DNA of 64,000 nt from Bacteroides sp. GM023 (lineage in GTDB: Bacteria > Bacteroidota > Bacteroidia > Bacteroidales > Bacteroidaceae). The stretch covers positions 620,001 to 684,000 of the forward strand of contig NZ_JAAXGE010000005.1 of NCBI RefSeq assembly GCF_014750685.1, read 5' to 3'. Positions 51,894 through 60,835 of this stretch are shown here, piece by piece (the first letter of the stretch is position 1; every line of letters starts with the position of its first letter). Position numbers and translations under genes: made by a program. The notes beneath the pieces are model-generated. The model was not told the origin of the DNA, did not search any database, and worked only from the letters and a program-made list of their open reading frames with translations.

Positions 51894-51910
51894 AATCTAT
51901 CTTTTTGCTG

Positions 51911-51918
51911 CAAAGATA
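51911..51918 (-). promoter_or_regulatory. Putative -7 box of the YecH-like gene
   Basis: Reads TATCTTTG on the minus strand, 17 bp before the ATG at 51893. Confidence 0.65.
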
Positions 51919-52002
51919 GGGAAGGACGGACTTATAAATTGTAACATATGTGACATTCTTCTTCTTTTTCGGTAAAATATGCATTTATTTTGATTTTATT
52001 AT

Positions 52003-52010
52003 TATCTTTG
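52003..52010 (+). promoter_or_regulatory. Putative -7 box of the Cys-rich protein gene
   Basis: TATCTTTG ends 9 bp before the ATG at 52020. This rules out the in-frame ATG at 51990, which lies upstream of the box, and predicts a very short leader. Confidence 0.65.
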
Positions 52011-52019
52011 TCCCTTGAT

Positions 52020-52418
52020 ATGAAAAGGTTAGCTTACATAACAGCATTGGTTCTTTCCCTCTTGATTATCTATTCAGGGGCGGGAGTATCTATCGTGCAC
52101 TATTGTTGTGCCCGTTGCGAGACGGTGCAAAGTTGTTGTGACACAGGCTGTCCGAAATGTAAGAAAACTCATACATGCGACTCAAAGAAAGATTGTAAAG
52201 CGAAAGGATGTACGGCTACTATCTATAAACTGGACTTGATGAAACATACTACCGAACTGAATGTTTCTGCTCCGGTAGTTGATCTTTTTTGTGCGCAGTT
52301 CTGCTATCTGTTGACTTTTACCTATTCAGATAATCCGGTAGAGTATGATACTCTCACCTCGCCGCCACCTCTCTGTTCTCGACAGAAGCTGGCGCTATAT
52401 TCCACCTATATTATTTAG
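52020..52418 (+). CDS. Cys-rich small membrane/exported protein of a metal cluster
   Basis: 132 residues from the ATG at 52020. One N-terminal hydrophobic helix (about 5-24) is followed by a very Cys-rich stretch, roughly residues 28-66: HYCCARCETVQSCC, CPKCKKTHTC, DCKAKGC, with 13 Cys in under 40 residues. A second, less polar part follows with CAQFCY. I do not recognise a named family, but similar Cys-rich proteins are seen in front of TonB receptors with HMA/CopA genes in Bacteroidetes. Binding of Cu(I) or another soft metal at the periplasmic face is a reasonable inference. 129 bp before the TonB receptor gene. Confidence 0.75.
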   Translation: MKRLAYITALVLSLLIIYSGAGVSIVHYCCARCETVQSCCDTGCPKCKKTHTCDSKKDCKAKGCTATIYKLDLMKHTTELNVSAPVVDLFCAQFCYLLTFTYSDNPVEYDTLTSPPPLCSRQKLALYSTYII

Positions 52419-52486
52419 CCACTAAATCTTCTTTTTAGGAACTTTACTTTCTGCTGCATTAAAGCAGGAAAGTGAGGTGTAATTGA

Positions 52487-52522
52487 ATGCAACTTAGTTG
52501 CATGAGAAATGACTTAATTTTG
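52487..52522 (+). promoter_or_regulatory. Palindromic operator candidate and -7 box of the TonB receptor gene
   Basis: ATGCAACTTAGTTGCAT (52487-52503) is a perfect 8-bp inverted repeat around one central base. It lies 11 bp before TAATTTTG (52515-52522), which fits the -7 consensus TAnnTTTG, so the palindrome overlaps the expected -33 region. The transcript would start about 20 bp before the ATG at 52548. A metal-responsive repressor site of the Fur or DtxR kind is possible. Confidence 0.65.
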
Positions 52523-52547
52523 TATCTCGAAAGAAAGTTTAGAAAGA

Positions 52548-54770
52548 ATGAAATATATGATAATAGGACTGTTCCTGTTGTTTGCCGGCAATATGCATGC
52601 GCAAGTACACGGAACGGTAAAAGATAGCACCGGAGAAGTTATTCCGGGAGCAAACGTGTTTTGGATGAATACGGGACAAGGCGTGACTACTAAGGAAGAT
52701 GGAAGTTTTTCTATTGCCAAACCTTCGAAAAGCCATATGTTGATAGTTAGTTTTATCGGTTTTCAGAACGATACGATTCATGTGAACGGCAGGAATCAGA
52801 AGCTGGATGTCGTGCTTCGTGATGGAGTAGAACTGAATGAAGTAAATGTAGTCAGTCGAAAACTGGGAACTATGAAACTACGCAGTAGCGTGATGAATGA
52901 AGATATGATAAGCAGTGCTGAGTTGAGCAGAGCCGCTTGTTGTAACCTGGGAGAAAGTTTCGTGACGAATCCTTCGGTCGATGTGAGTTATTCCGATGCG
53001 GCAACGGGAGCCAAGCAAATCAAATTGTTGGGGCTGTCTGGTACTTATGTACAGATGCTGACGGAAAATATTCCGAACTATCGTGGGGCTGCTGCTCCTT
53101 ATGGTTTGGGCTATGTCCCCGGGCCATGGATGCAGAGCATACAGGTTTCCAAAGGAACTTCTTCCGTGAAGAACGGCTATGAAGCCATTACAGGACAGAT
53201 TAATGTCGAGTTCAAGAAACCCCAATTGCCGGAAGCTGACTGGGTATCCGCCAATCTTTTCGCAAGTACTACCAATCGTTATGAAGCTAATGCGGATGCC
53301 ACGCTGAAAATCTCCAAACGTTGGAGCACCTCTCTGCTGGCACATTATGAAAACGAGACGAAAGCTCACGATGGTAATGACGACGGATTTGTGGATATTC
53401 CGCAGGTAGAGCAATATAATGTGTGGAACCGATGGGCATATATGGGCGACCATTATGTCTTTCAGGCAGGTATCAAAGCCCTTTCCGAAACACGTACCAG
53501 CGGACAAGCCAATCATGGCGGAATGCATTTTGACAACCCTTATAAAGTGAACATTGATACGGAACGCTATGAATTCTTCACCAAGAACGCCTATATATTC
53601 AATAAGGAGAAGAATACCAACCTGGCTTTGATTCTCTCTGCCAGTTTACATAATCAGGATGCCAATTACGGACTGAAACTCTATAACGTAGACCAAACCA
53701 ATGTTTACGCTTCATTGATGTTCGAAACGGAGTTCAATAAGCAGAACAGCTTCTCCGCAGGATTAAGTTTCAATTATGATGCTTACGACCAACACTACCG
53801 TTTGGAAAACAACGTGGATAACCTTCCTCTCAAAGCCTTTGAGAAAGAAGCCGTTCCCGGAGCTTACGTGCAGTACACTTTGAATCTGAATGACCAATGG
53901 ATGCTGATGGCAGGTCTTCGCGGAGATTATAGCAATGAGCATGGATTCTTTGTAACTCCCCGTGCGCACCTCAAATACAATCCGAATGAGTATGTAAACT
54001 TCCGTCTCTCTGCCGGAAAAGGCTACCGGACGAATCATGTACTGGCAGAAAATAACTATTTGCTCTCCAGCAGCCGTAAAGTAGATATTGCAAAGAATCT
54101 GGATATGGAAGAAGCATGGAACTATGGCGCAAGTGTATCTACCTACATCCCGATATTCGGTAAAACACTGAATATAAATGCCGAATACTACTATACGGAC
54201 TTCCTAAAACAAGTGGTAGTAGATATGGATAGCAATCCCCACGGAGTCTCTTTCTATAACCTGGACGGTCGTTCATATTCGCACGTATTCCAGGTAGAAG
54301 CAAGCTATCCGTTCTTCAAAGGATTCACCTTGACAGGCGCTTACCGACTGACGGATGCGCAAACTACTTACAAAGGTGAGCGGATGGAAAGACCTTTGAC
54401 CAGTAAATACAAAGGATTATTGACTGCCTCATACCAAACTCCACTAGGAATATGGCAATTTGACGCAACGCTGCAATTGAATGGCGGCGGCAGAATGCCT
54501 TCCCCTTACGAACTTGGAGACGGGCAACTGTCATGGAGTCGCCGTTATGGCAGCTTTGAGCAACTAAGCTTGCAAGTAACCCGTTATTTCCGTCGCTGGT
54601 CTATCTACGTAGGGGGCGAGAACCTGACTAACTTCAAGCAGAAGAACCCGATTATCGACGCAGCCAATCCCTGGGGAGATAACTTTGATTCCACGATGAT
54701 ATGGGGACCGATGCACGGTGCAAAGGCATATATCGGATTGCGTTTCAACCTGGCTAGAAATAGTGAATAA
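52548..54770 (+). CDS. TonB-dependent receptor of a probable copper cluster
   Basis: 740 residues. Signal peptide (MKYMIIGLFLLFAGNMHAQ), then a CarboxypepD_reg-like domain (VHGTVKDSTGEVIPGANVFW to LDVVLRDG, about 20-95). It continues with a plug domain (SSAELSRAACCNLGESFVTNPSVDV, GTYVQMLTENIPNYRG) and a 22-strand barrel. No SusD partner gene follows, so it is not a glycan-utilisation SusC. Downstream HMA and CopA-type genes and the upstream Cys-rich gene suggest transport of metal or a metal complex. The paired Cys (AACCNLGES) at the plug start is shared by related receptors of this kind. Putative operator just upstream. Confidence 0.9.
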   Translation: MKYMIIGLFLLFAGNMHAQVHGTVKDSTGEVIPGANVFWMNTGQGVTTKEDGSFSIAKPSKSHMLIVSFIGFQNDTIHVNGRNQKLDVVLRDGVELNEVNVVSRKLGTMKLRSSVMNEDMISSAELSRAACCNLGESFVTNPSVDVSYSDAATGAKQIKLLGLSGTYVQMLTENIPNYRGAAAPYGLGYVPGPWMQSIQVSKGTSSVKNGYEAITGQINVEFKKPQLPEADWVSANLFASTTNRYEANADATLKISKRWSTSLLAHYENETKAHDGNDDGFVDIPQVEQYNVWNRWAYMGDHYVFQAGIKALSETRTSGQANHGGMHFDNPYKVNIDTERYEFFTKNAYIFNKEKNTNLALILSASLHNQDANYGLKLYNVDQTNVYASLMFETEFNKQNSFSAGLSFNYDAYDQHYRLENNVDNLPLKAFEKEAVPGAYVQYTLNLNDQWMLMAGLRGDYSNEHGFFVTPRAHLKYNPNEYVNFRLSAGKGYRTNHVLAENNYLLSSSRKVDIAKNLDMEEAWNYGASVSTYIPIFGKTLNINAEYYYTDFLKQVVVDMDSNPHGVSFYNLDGRSYSHVFQVEASYPFFKGFTLTGAYRLTDAQTTYKGERMERPLTSKYKGLLTASYQTPLGIWQFDATLQLNGGGRMPSPYELGDGQLSWSRRYGSFEQLSLQVTRYFRRWSIYVGGENLTNFKQKNPIIDAANPWGDNFDSTMIWGPMHGAKAYIGLRFNLARNSE

Positions 54771-54809
54771 AAATAAAAAGAATAACTTACATTTAAACTA
54801 ATAAGAAAA

Positions 54810-55133
54810 ATGAGAACAAAAAGATGGATGGTCACTTGCGTGGTGGCTCTTTTGAGTGTAGCTGCCGTAATGGCGAAAGATATTCGTGTAGTAGTATTCA
54901 AAGTGACTCAGATGCATTGCGAAAACTGTGAAAAGAAAGTGAAGGACAACATGCGTTTTGAGAAAGGTCTGAAAGATGTTTCCACTGTTGTGAAAGACCG
55001 GACTGTCACTATCACATACGATGCTGAAAAGACAAATGTAAAGAACTTGCAAGCGGGATTCAAGAAGTTCAATTATGAAGCCGAATTTGTGAAAGAAACG
55101 AAGAAGGACGATAAGAAAGCGGATAAGAAGTAA
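54810..55133 (+). CDS. Periplasmic HMA-domain metal-binding protein
   Basis: 107 residues. A signal peptide (MRTKRWMVTCVVALLSVAAVMA) and one heavy-metal-associated domain with TQMHCENCEKKV: Cys 37 and Cys 40 of the MxCxxC motif. The C-terminus is Lys/Asp-rich (KKDDKKADKK). It is likely a MerP/CopZ-like carrier of Cu(I) or a similar ion between the outer membrane receptor and the ATPase encoded next. 39 bp after the receptor gene. Confidence 0.9.
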   Translation: MRTKRWMVTCVVALLSVAAVMAKDIRVVVFKVTQMHCENCEKKVKDNMRFEKGLKDVSTVVKDRTVTITYDAEKTNVKNLQAGFKKFNYEAEFVKETKKDDKKADKK

Positions 55134-55237
55134 TTGAACAAATACCCGTATTGGCTTGTTTCTATAAGTAAATAATGGTCTTTTCCTGTTCCTCTGACAA
55201 GGAATGTGGGAAAGACCGCAAAATAATAATTATATAT

Positions 55238-57454
55238 ATGGGTAATATAGTAAAAAAAGCATTTCCCGTGCTCAATATGCATTGTGCGGGGTGTGCTAAT
55301 AATGTAGAAAAAACAGTAAGGAAATTGCCGGGAGTCACAGAGGCTTCCGTCAATTTTGCCACCAATACGCTGACAATTTCTTACGAGAAAGATAAACTGA
55401 CTCCCGGAGAAATCCGTGCGGCAGTGCTTTCAGCAGGTTACGACCTGATTGTAGAAGAAGCCCATAAGGAGGAACGTCAGGAAGAAGAGCAGCATAAACG
55501 CTACGTTCGCTTGAAACGGAAAGTGATTGGTGCATGGATTTTGGTAGTACCATTGCTGGTATTCTCCATGATATTGATGCATATGCCATACTCTAACGAG
55601 ATTCAGTTGGTACTAACTATCCCTGTCATGGTCTTTTTCGGTGGTGGCTTCTTTACCGGAGCCTGGAAGCAGGCAAAGATAGGGCGGAGCAATATGGATA
55701 CTTTGGTTGCACTTAGTACTTCCATTGCATTTCTGTTCAGCTTGTTTAATACCTTCTTCCCCGAATTCTGGTATGCCCGTGGATTGGAGCCGCACGTTTA
55801 TTATGAAGCTTCTGCGGTAATTATCGCCTTCGTGCTGACCGGAAAACTGATGGAAGAGCGTGCGAAAGGAAATACATCTACCGCTATCCGCAAACTGATG
55901 GGTATGCAACCTAAAGTAGCCCGTGTCCTGCGTAACGGAGTAGAGGAAGAGATTCTGATTGAGCAACTGCAAGTCGGTGATTTGGTAGTCGTTCGTCCGG
56001 GAGAGCAGATACCTGTAGACGGTAAACTTTCCGAAGGCGATTCATATGTCGATGAAAGTATGATTAGCGGTGAGCCTATTCCGGTAGAAAAGAAGAAAGG
56101 CGATAAAGTATTGGCGGGAACTATCAATCAGCGCGGTTCGTTCATTATCAGCGCGGCACAAGTCGGCAGTGAGACGGTATTGGCGCGTATCATCCATATG
56201 GTACAGGAAGCGCAGGGCAGTAAAGCGCCCGTACAGCGTATCGTTGACCGTATAACCGGCATTTTTGTACCTGTCGTGCTTGGTATTGCCATCCTGACAT
56301 TTATCCTATGGATTACCATTGGCGGTAGCGAATATATATCTTATGGAGTTCTGTCCGCCGTGTCTGTTCTCGTGATTGCCTGTCCGTGTGCTTTAGGGCT
56401 TGCCACGCCAACCGCATTGATGGTAGGAATCGGCAAGGCAGCCAGTCAGCATATACTGATTAAAGACGCCGTCGCTTTGGAACAAATGCGCAAGGTCGAT
56501 GTCGTAATATTGGATAAGACCGGAACACTGACCGAAGGTCATCCCACAGCTACCGGATGGTTATGGGCGCAATCGCAGGAACCGCATTATAAAGATATAC
56601 TCCTCGCTGCGGAAATGAAATCGGAACATCCTCTTGCCGGTGCCATAGTCGCTGCGCTTCAGGACGAGGAAAAGATAACTCCCGCCAAATTGGATAGCTT
56701 TGAAAGTATCACAGGAAAAGGCATAAAAGTTTCCTATCAGGGACAAGTGTACTGGGTAGGAAGCCATAAACTTTTAAGGGATTTCAGCGCTACGATGAGT
56801 GATGTAATGGCTGATATGTTGGTTCGCTATGAATCGGACGGTAATGGCATCATCTACTTTGGTCGTGAGAATGAACTATTGGCTATTATTGCTGTTTCCG
56901 ACCCGATAAAGGCGACCTCTGCTGAAGCAGTGAAAGAACTGAAGCGCCAGGGTATCGACATCTGTATGCTGACCGGTGACGGACAACGGACAGCCTTGGC
57001 TGTTGCTTCCCATTTGGGAATCGAACGTTTTGTTGCTGACGCATTGCCGGACGATAAAGCCGAATTTGTGCGTGAACTGCAATTACAGGGAAAGAAAGTC
57101 GCTATGGTAGGTGACGGAATCAATGACTCGCAAGCCTTGGCATTAGCTGACGTCAGCATTGCTATGGGAAAAGGTACGGATATTGCCATGGACGTTGCCA
57201 TGGTAACTTTAATGACATCCGACCTGCTGTTGCTTCCTAAAGCCTTCCTGTTATCGAAACAGACAGTCAAACTGATTCATCAGAACCTCTTTTGGGCATT
57301 TATTTATAATCTGATAGGTATTCCTATCGCTGCCGGAATCCTGTTCCCATTGAATGGATTGTTGCTGAACCCGATGTTGGCAAGTGCCGCTATGGCTTTC
57401 TCCAGTGTGAGTGTGGTGCTCAATTCACTGAGTTTGGGAAAAAGAAGATTATAA
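55238..57454 (+). CDS. copA: Cu(I)-type P1B ATPase
   Basis: 738 residues from the ATG at 55238. A longer frame from 55175 adds a stretch without family similarity. One N-terminal HMA domain (LNMHCAGC, Cys 16 and 19), a pair of leading helices, the actuator domain ([18 protein letters not shown]), TM6 with CPC at 382-384 ([17 protein letters not shown]), the phosphorylated Asp in DKTGTLTEG, the [10 protein letters not shown] His-Pro motif and [17 protein letters not shown]. The last helix has [15 protein letters not shown], the MxxSS pattern of copper pumps. Predicted to export Cu(I) from the cytoplasm. It follows the HMA carrier gene by 104 bp. Confidence 0.93.
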   Translation: MGNIVKKAFPVLNMHCAGCANNVEKTVRKLPGVTEASVNFATNTLTISYEKDKLTPGEIRAAVLSAGYDLIVEEAHKEERQEEEQHKRYVRLKRKVIGAWILVVPLLVFSMILMHMPYSNEIQLVLTIPVMVFFGGGFFTGAWKQAKIGRSNMDTLVALSTSIAFLFSLFNTFFPEFWYARGLEPHVYYEASAVIIAFVLTGKLMEERAKGNTSTAIRKLMGMQPKVARVLRNGVEEEILIEQLQVGDLVVVRPGEQIPVDGKLSEGDSYVDESMISGEPIPVEKKKGDKVLAGTINQRGSFIISAAQVGSETVLARIIHMVQEAQGSKAPVQRIVDRITGIFVPVVLGIAILTFILWITIGGSEYISYGVLSAVSVLVIACPCALGLATPTALMVGIGKAASQHILIKDAVALEQMRKVDVVILDKTGTLTEGHPTATGWLWAQSQEPHYKDILLAAEMKSEHPLAGAIVAALQDEEKITPAKLDSFESITGKGIKVSYQGQVYWVGSHKLLRDFSATMSDVMADMLVRYESDGNGIIYFGRENELLAIIAVSDPIKATSAEAVKELKRQGIDICMLTGDGQRTALAVASHLGIERFVADALPDDKAEFVRELQLQGKKVAMVGDGINDSQALALADVSIAMGKGTDIAMDVAMVTLMTSDLLLLPKAFLLSKQTVKLIHQNLFWAFIYNLIGIPIAAGILFPLNGLLLNPMLASAAMAFSSVSVVLNSLSLGKRRL

Positions 57455-57490
57455 TTGGCGATGGTTCAAAATAAATAATTCTTTTTTATT

Positions 57491-57570
57491 AGGCACGGAT
57501 TACGCGGATTTCACGGTTTTCTGAAATATGGTTGTACAAAGCAACCGCGTATTCCGTGTAATCCGTGCCT
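57491..57570. repeat. Long hairpin of the CACGGATTACACGG type between copA and the AraC gene
   Basis: AGGCACGGATTACGCGG at 57491 pairs with the inverted copy ending AATCCGTGCCT at 57570: about 25 bp with a few mismatches. It lies between two convergent genes and may terminate both; an AT-rich tail follows. Its sequence resembles the hairpin at 39749-39813 in design. Confidence 0.75.
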
Positions 57571-57580
57571 AAAAATATTA

Positions 57581-58420
57581 TTATCCATTTCTGAATTCCA
57601 ATGGCGTCATTCCGACATATCGTCTGAAATATTTGCCGAAGAAAGAAGCACTGGGGAAATTCAGCGAATAAGCAATTTCCTGAATAGTCATATTCGTACC
57701 CTTCAATTTTGCTTTGGCATCCATGATAACGATATAAGCAATCGTATCCAATACGCTTTTTCCTGTCACTTGTCTCACCGTAGTACTCAAATGCTGAAGA
57801 GATACCCCTAACTTGTCCGCATAGAACTGCGCACGACGTTCGTTTTTGTAATTCTCGGTGATAGATTGAATCAGTTCCCGGCATATTTCCTTTTTACGGT
57901 TTGAGCTATTGCTCTCTCCCGGATAATTATGATATATCAGCCGTATGCTTGTCAGGATAGTCTGAAGTGCCAATTCTACCAGTTCAGGGTCCATCTCGAA
58001 GTTCTCATTGCAACTGGCTCGTGATAACAGACCGAAATAATCTTTCAGATAACTGGCTACTTCCTCATTAAGCGGAACCACCGGTTGCTCGATAAGTTTA
58101 GGATAAGCATTGCCGATATTCTTCATCAGATTGATGCGTCCGGCGCAATGAGCGGAGAAACCTGCGAAACAGAGACATACTTTTTCAGTCTTTTCCCGGA
58201 ACTGAATGATGGTTCCCGGCAATAATGTAATCAGATCATTAGGACGTATTTCATAATCAAGCAAGTTGATGGAAGCTTTCATTGAGCCTTCGGTACAAAT
58301 AGCTACGATACATGCTTGCAGTCGGCAGGATTGCTTATAAATGTTCAAAATGTCTTCCGTGACATTTGTCCATGCTAATACTTCGGTAGGCAAGTCTACC
58401 TGTGGAAAGTCCATTTTCAT
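57581..58420 (-). CDS. AraC family transcriptional regulator
   Basis: 279 residues from the ATG at 58420. An upstream in-frame ATG at 58456 lies before the promoter's -7 box, so it cannot be in the mRNA. The N-terminal half looks like a cupin-type sensor (LLDYEIRPNDLITLLPGTIIQF). The C-terminal 100 residues are an AraC DNA-binding domain with two helix-turn-helix units: FYADKLGVSLQHLSTTVRQVTG and TIQEIAYSLNFPSASFFGKYFRRYVGMTPLEFR. It is convergent with copA and divergent from lipB. A link to the metal cluster is possible by position only. Confidence 0.93.
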   Translation of the reverse strand: MKMDFPQVDLPTEVLAWTNVTEDILNIYKQSCRLQACIVAICTEGSMKASINLLDYEIRPNDLITLLPGTIIQFREKTEKVCLCFAGFSAHCAGRINLMKNIGNAYPKLIEQPVVPLNEEVASYLKDYFGLLSRASCNENFEMDPELVELALQTILTSIRLIYHNYPGESNSSNRKKEICRELIQSITENYKNERRAQFYADKLGVSLQHLSTTVRQVTGKSVLDTIAYIVIMDAKAKLKGTNMTIQEIAYSLNFPSASFFGKYFRRYVGMTPLEFRNG

Positions 58421-58445
58421 AGTTGTGTTTGTTATATTCGGCCAA

Positions 58446-58481
58446 CAAATGTACACATTTTCTTTTTATTTCTTACCTTTG
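58446..58481. promoter_or_regulatory. Divergent promoter pair for the AraC gene and lipB
   Basis: On the minus strand TACATTTG (58446-58453) is the -7 box of the AraC gene, 25 bp from its ATG. On the plus strand TACCTTTG (58474-58481) is the -7 box of lipB and ends 5 bp before its ATG. Both fit TAnnTTTG. Confidence 0.65.
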
Positions 58482-58486
58482 TTTTT

Positions 58487-59170
58487 ATGAAAACAGTTTT
58501 TGTCGATTGGAATTTGATACCGTATGCCGAAGCATGGCAACGGCAGACGGAATGGTTTGACGAAGTTGTCCGTGCAAAAGCACAGGATGAAACCTATGAG
58601 AACCGTATTGTTATGTGCGAGCATCCCCACGTCTATACTTTGGGACGTAGCGGGAAAGAAAATAATATGTTGCTGAGTGACGAACAGTTGAAAGCGATTG
58701 ACGCAACCCTCTACCACATAGACAGGGGAGGAGACATCACTTATCACGGTCCGGGGCAATTAGTGTGCTATCCGATACTGAATCTTGAAGAATTTGAATT
58801 AGGACTGAAAGAATACGTTCATCTGCTGGAAGAAGCAGTGATACGTGTCTGCGCATCTTATGGCATTGAAGCAGGGCGGCTGGAGAAAGCGACAGGCGTA
58901 TGGCTGGAAGGTGATACACCCCGTGCCCGTAAGATATGTGCAATAGGAGTAAGAAGTAGCCACTATGTCACAATGCACGGACTGGCTTTGAATGTAAATA
59001 CGGATTTGCGATATTTCAGCTATATCCACCCTTGCGGATTTATAGATAAAGGCGTCACTTCACTTCGTCAGGAACTGAAGCACGATGTGCCTGTGGACGA
59101 AGTGAAGCAACGCCTCGAAGAGGAACTTAGAAAACTATTCCGACTCCCAGTTGCCAAGTTTGGTGCATAA
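58487..59170 (+). CDS. lipB: Octanoyl-[acyl-carrier-protein]:protein octanoyltransferase
   Basis: 227 residues. It transfers octanoate from ACP to lipoyl-dependent proteins, the first step of lipoate synthesis, needed for the H-protein that works with gcvP. EHPHVYTLGRSGKENNML, DRGGDITYHGPGQLVCYPIL, the catalytic Lys in ARKICAIGVRSS, and the catalytic Cys in IHPCGF are all present. Probably leaderless mRNA from the box at 58474. Its last 44 bp overlap the end of the convergent PorV-like gene. Confidence 0.95.
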   Translation: MKTVFVDWNLIPYAEAWQRQTEWFDEVVRAKAQDETYENRIVMCEHPHVYTLGRSGKENNMLLSDEQLKAIDATLYHIDRGGDITYHGPGQLVCYPILNLEEFELGLKEYVHLLEEAVIRVCASYGIEAGRLEKATGVWLEGDTPRARKICAIGVRSSHYVTMHGLALNVNTDLRYFSYIHPCGFIDKGVTSLRQELKHDVPVDEVKQRLEEELRKLFRLPVAKFGA

Positions 59171-60044
59171 AGCAATCCTTATCAGCCAATGCGTAAGAGA
59201 AATCGGCACGTATAGGCCAGAAGTTGATTCCACAGCCTAGAGTGCCGTAGTTGCCTACTCCTTTGTCTTTATCTCCGAAATGATATCCGGCGCGGACTAC
59301 CCCGTATTTAAGGAAATTATATTCCGCTCCTACACCTGCCTGCAAATGGCGGATCTCGGAAGGGAGCAGATAATTGAAGTCAAGTGCAACCTGCAAACGG
59401 TTCTCTATGCTGAACGGAAGGTCGATAGCTCCCCCTAATCCTAATCTTGCGGGCAGCTTCTGTCCATCCAGCTTTTTACCTAAATTAGCAGCCTGAAAAC
59501 CGATACTCCAGGAAGACATTCCATCCAGAAGCGCCATGCTGCGGTAATAAGTAGCGCCGAAGTCCAGTGAAACACTGTTCTTGCTGTCCGCACTTTCGGC
59601 AGCCTTTGCCTGCATATATCTGAATGTCAGCGAAAGCGACAGATTCTTGGCTATATTTCTGAAATAAGCAGCTTCCAAGTCCCATACATGAGGACGGTAA
59701 TCCATTATTTTCGGGTCTTTGAAGTGACGGAATCCCAAAGCAAATCCGTGAATACCTTCCCTTCCTATCCGATAGAACAGGGAGGCACTGTGCAACGCAT
59801 AATCTTTGTTTATATCGGCGTATGAATAACTAGCGCCCATCACTTCCTGCGAGAAAGCGATAGTAGAGGCGTTATGAAAGATAGCTGTACTTCCGTTATC
59901 GGTGATAGCTAATCCCGTACCTGCCATACCTGCCGATTGTGCATCGGGAGTAAGGTCCAGAAAGTTGGCGTTTGCCACTCCTTGTGCTCCCGCCAGGGCG
60001 GGGAATAAGCACGAGGCGAGAAGGAAATGTTTTACTCGTTTCAT
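59127..60044 (-). CDS. PorV/PorQ-like outer membrane beta-barrel
   Basis: 305 residues. Signal peptide (MKRVKHFLLASCLFPALAGA), then NANFLDLTPDAQSAGMAGTGLAITDNGSTAIFHNAS, the typical start of the PorV/PorQ (FadL-like) barrels of Bacteroidetes, and a final strand ending GVGIVF with terminal Phe as usual for outer-membrane barrels. In type IX secretion PorV shuttles cargo proteins, but no other such genes are here, so it is better called a family member of unknown role. Stop codon overlaps lipB from the other strand. 6 bp downstream of the DUF1460 gene. Confidence 0.88.
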   Translation of the reverse strand: MKRVKHFLLASCLFPALAGAQGVANANFLDLTPDAQSAGMAGTGLAITDNGSTAIFHNASTIAFSQEVMGASYSYADINKDYALHSASLFYRIGREGIHGFALGFRHFKDPKIMDYRPHVWDLEAAYFRNIAKNLSLSLTFRYMQAKAAESADSKNSVSLDFGATYYRSMALLDGMSSWSIGFQAANLGKKLDGQKLPARLGLGGAIDLPFSIENRLQVALDFNYLLPSEIRHLQAGVGAEYNFLKYGVVRAGYHFGDKDKGVGNYGTLGCGINFWPIRADFSYALADKDCFMHQTWQLGVGIVF

Positions 60045-60050
60045 AATCAG

Positions 60051-60830
60051 TTATTTTTTTGTGTGAGACATCCGAACGACACGTATGCCTGTCCACGATT
60101 TATTGTTGTTAAGCATGTTGCGGAGAGAGGTATCGCTGACAACTACTTTCCCTAGCGTGGAAGAAGCATGCAGCAAATGTAACTTTCCCTGTTTATATTC
60201 CGCTATTCCTACATGGGCAATGTCCAGTCCGGGCAATTTTGTCGTAATAGCAATAATATCTCCATCCATAATCCATGGCAATCCGTTTTCCGGCAAATTG
60301 CTTTTCGGCAACCAATGTACTGTTTTTTCTGATAAAACTTTCTCGTATTCCGCCATCCGTAACACATTTTCCGGCGAATCAGCCAATTTCTTGTATTGTT
60401 TGGGATGGGTGGACATATATGAAAGGGACAATTTCAGGGTAGGCGTATTATTCTCGGCAGTGACATCTGTCAGGAAACCGTTGCGGATACCATTATCAAT
60501 CCAGTCGGACGTATAATGCAACCGTGAAGGATAACCGTTGATGATACCGTCCCGATACCGTATCTTTTGCAGATTTTCTGTAAAGGAAGGACTGATAGCC
60601 TGCGCCAACGTATATTCCACGAACGTGAGACAATCTACCGCATCCGTCCGGATGACCAGTTCTTCCTCTCCATCCCGGTCTAAAGTATTGGCTACATATT
60701 TTGTCCCCAGGTAAGACTTTCCGATTCGCAACATATCGCCGGAGTCCTGCGGAGCAAGCTCCGCAGACTGTTTCTGTGCAAAGGTGATTACACTGACAAG
60801 CGATACTATGACGGATAAAAGTCTCCTCAT
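60051..60830 (-). CDS. DUF1460 family amidase-like cysteine hydrolase
   Basis: 259 residues, signal peptide (MRRLLSVIVSLVSVITFA). It matches DUF1460, an NlpC/P60-like fold thought to act as N-acetylmuramyl-L-alanine amidase. Probable catalytic Cys in DAVDCLTFVEYTLAQA (near residue 66) and His in IAHVGIAEYKQGKLHLLHAS; GKSYLGTKYVANTLD is the usual N-terminal motif. Periplasmic, acting on cell wall fragments. It lies between the OPT transporter gene (5 bp) and the PorV-like gene (6 bp), so the three appear to be one transcript, possibly for uptake and trimming of peptides from cell wall. Confidence 0.88.
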   Translation of the reverse strand: MRRLLSVIVSLVSVITFAQKQSAELAPQDSGDMLRIGKSYLGTKYVANTLDRDGEEELVIRTDAVDCLTFVEYTLAQAISPSFTENLQKIRYRDGIINGYPSRLHYTSDWIDNGIRNGFLTDVTAENNTPTLKLSLSYMSTHPKQYKKLADSPENVLRMAEYEKVLSEKTVHWLPKSNLPENGLPWIMDGDIIAITTKLPGLDIAHVGIAEYKQGKLHLLHASSTLGKVVVSDTSLRNMLNNNKSWTGIRVVRMSHTKK

Positions 60831-60835
60831 ACTAT

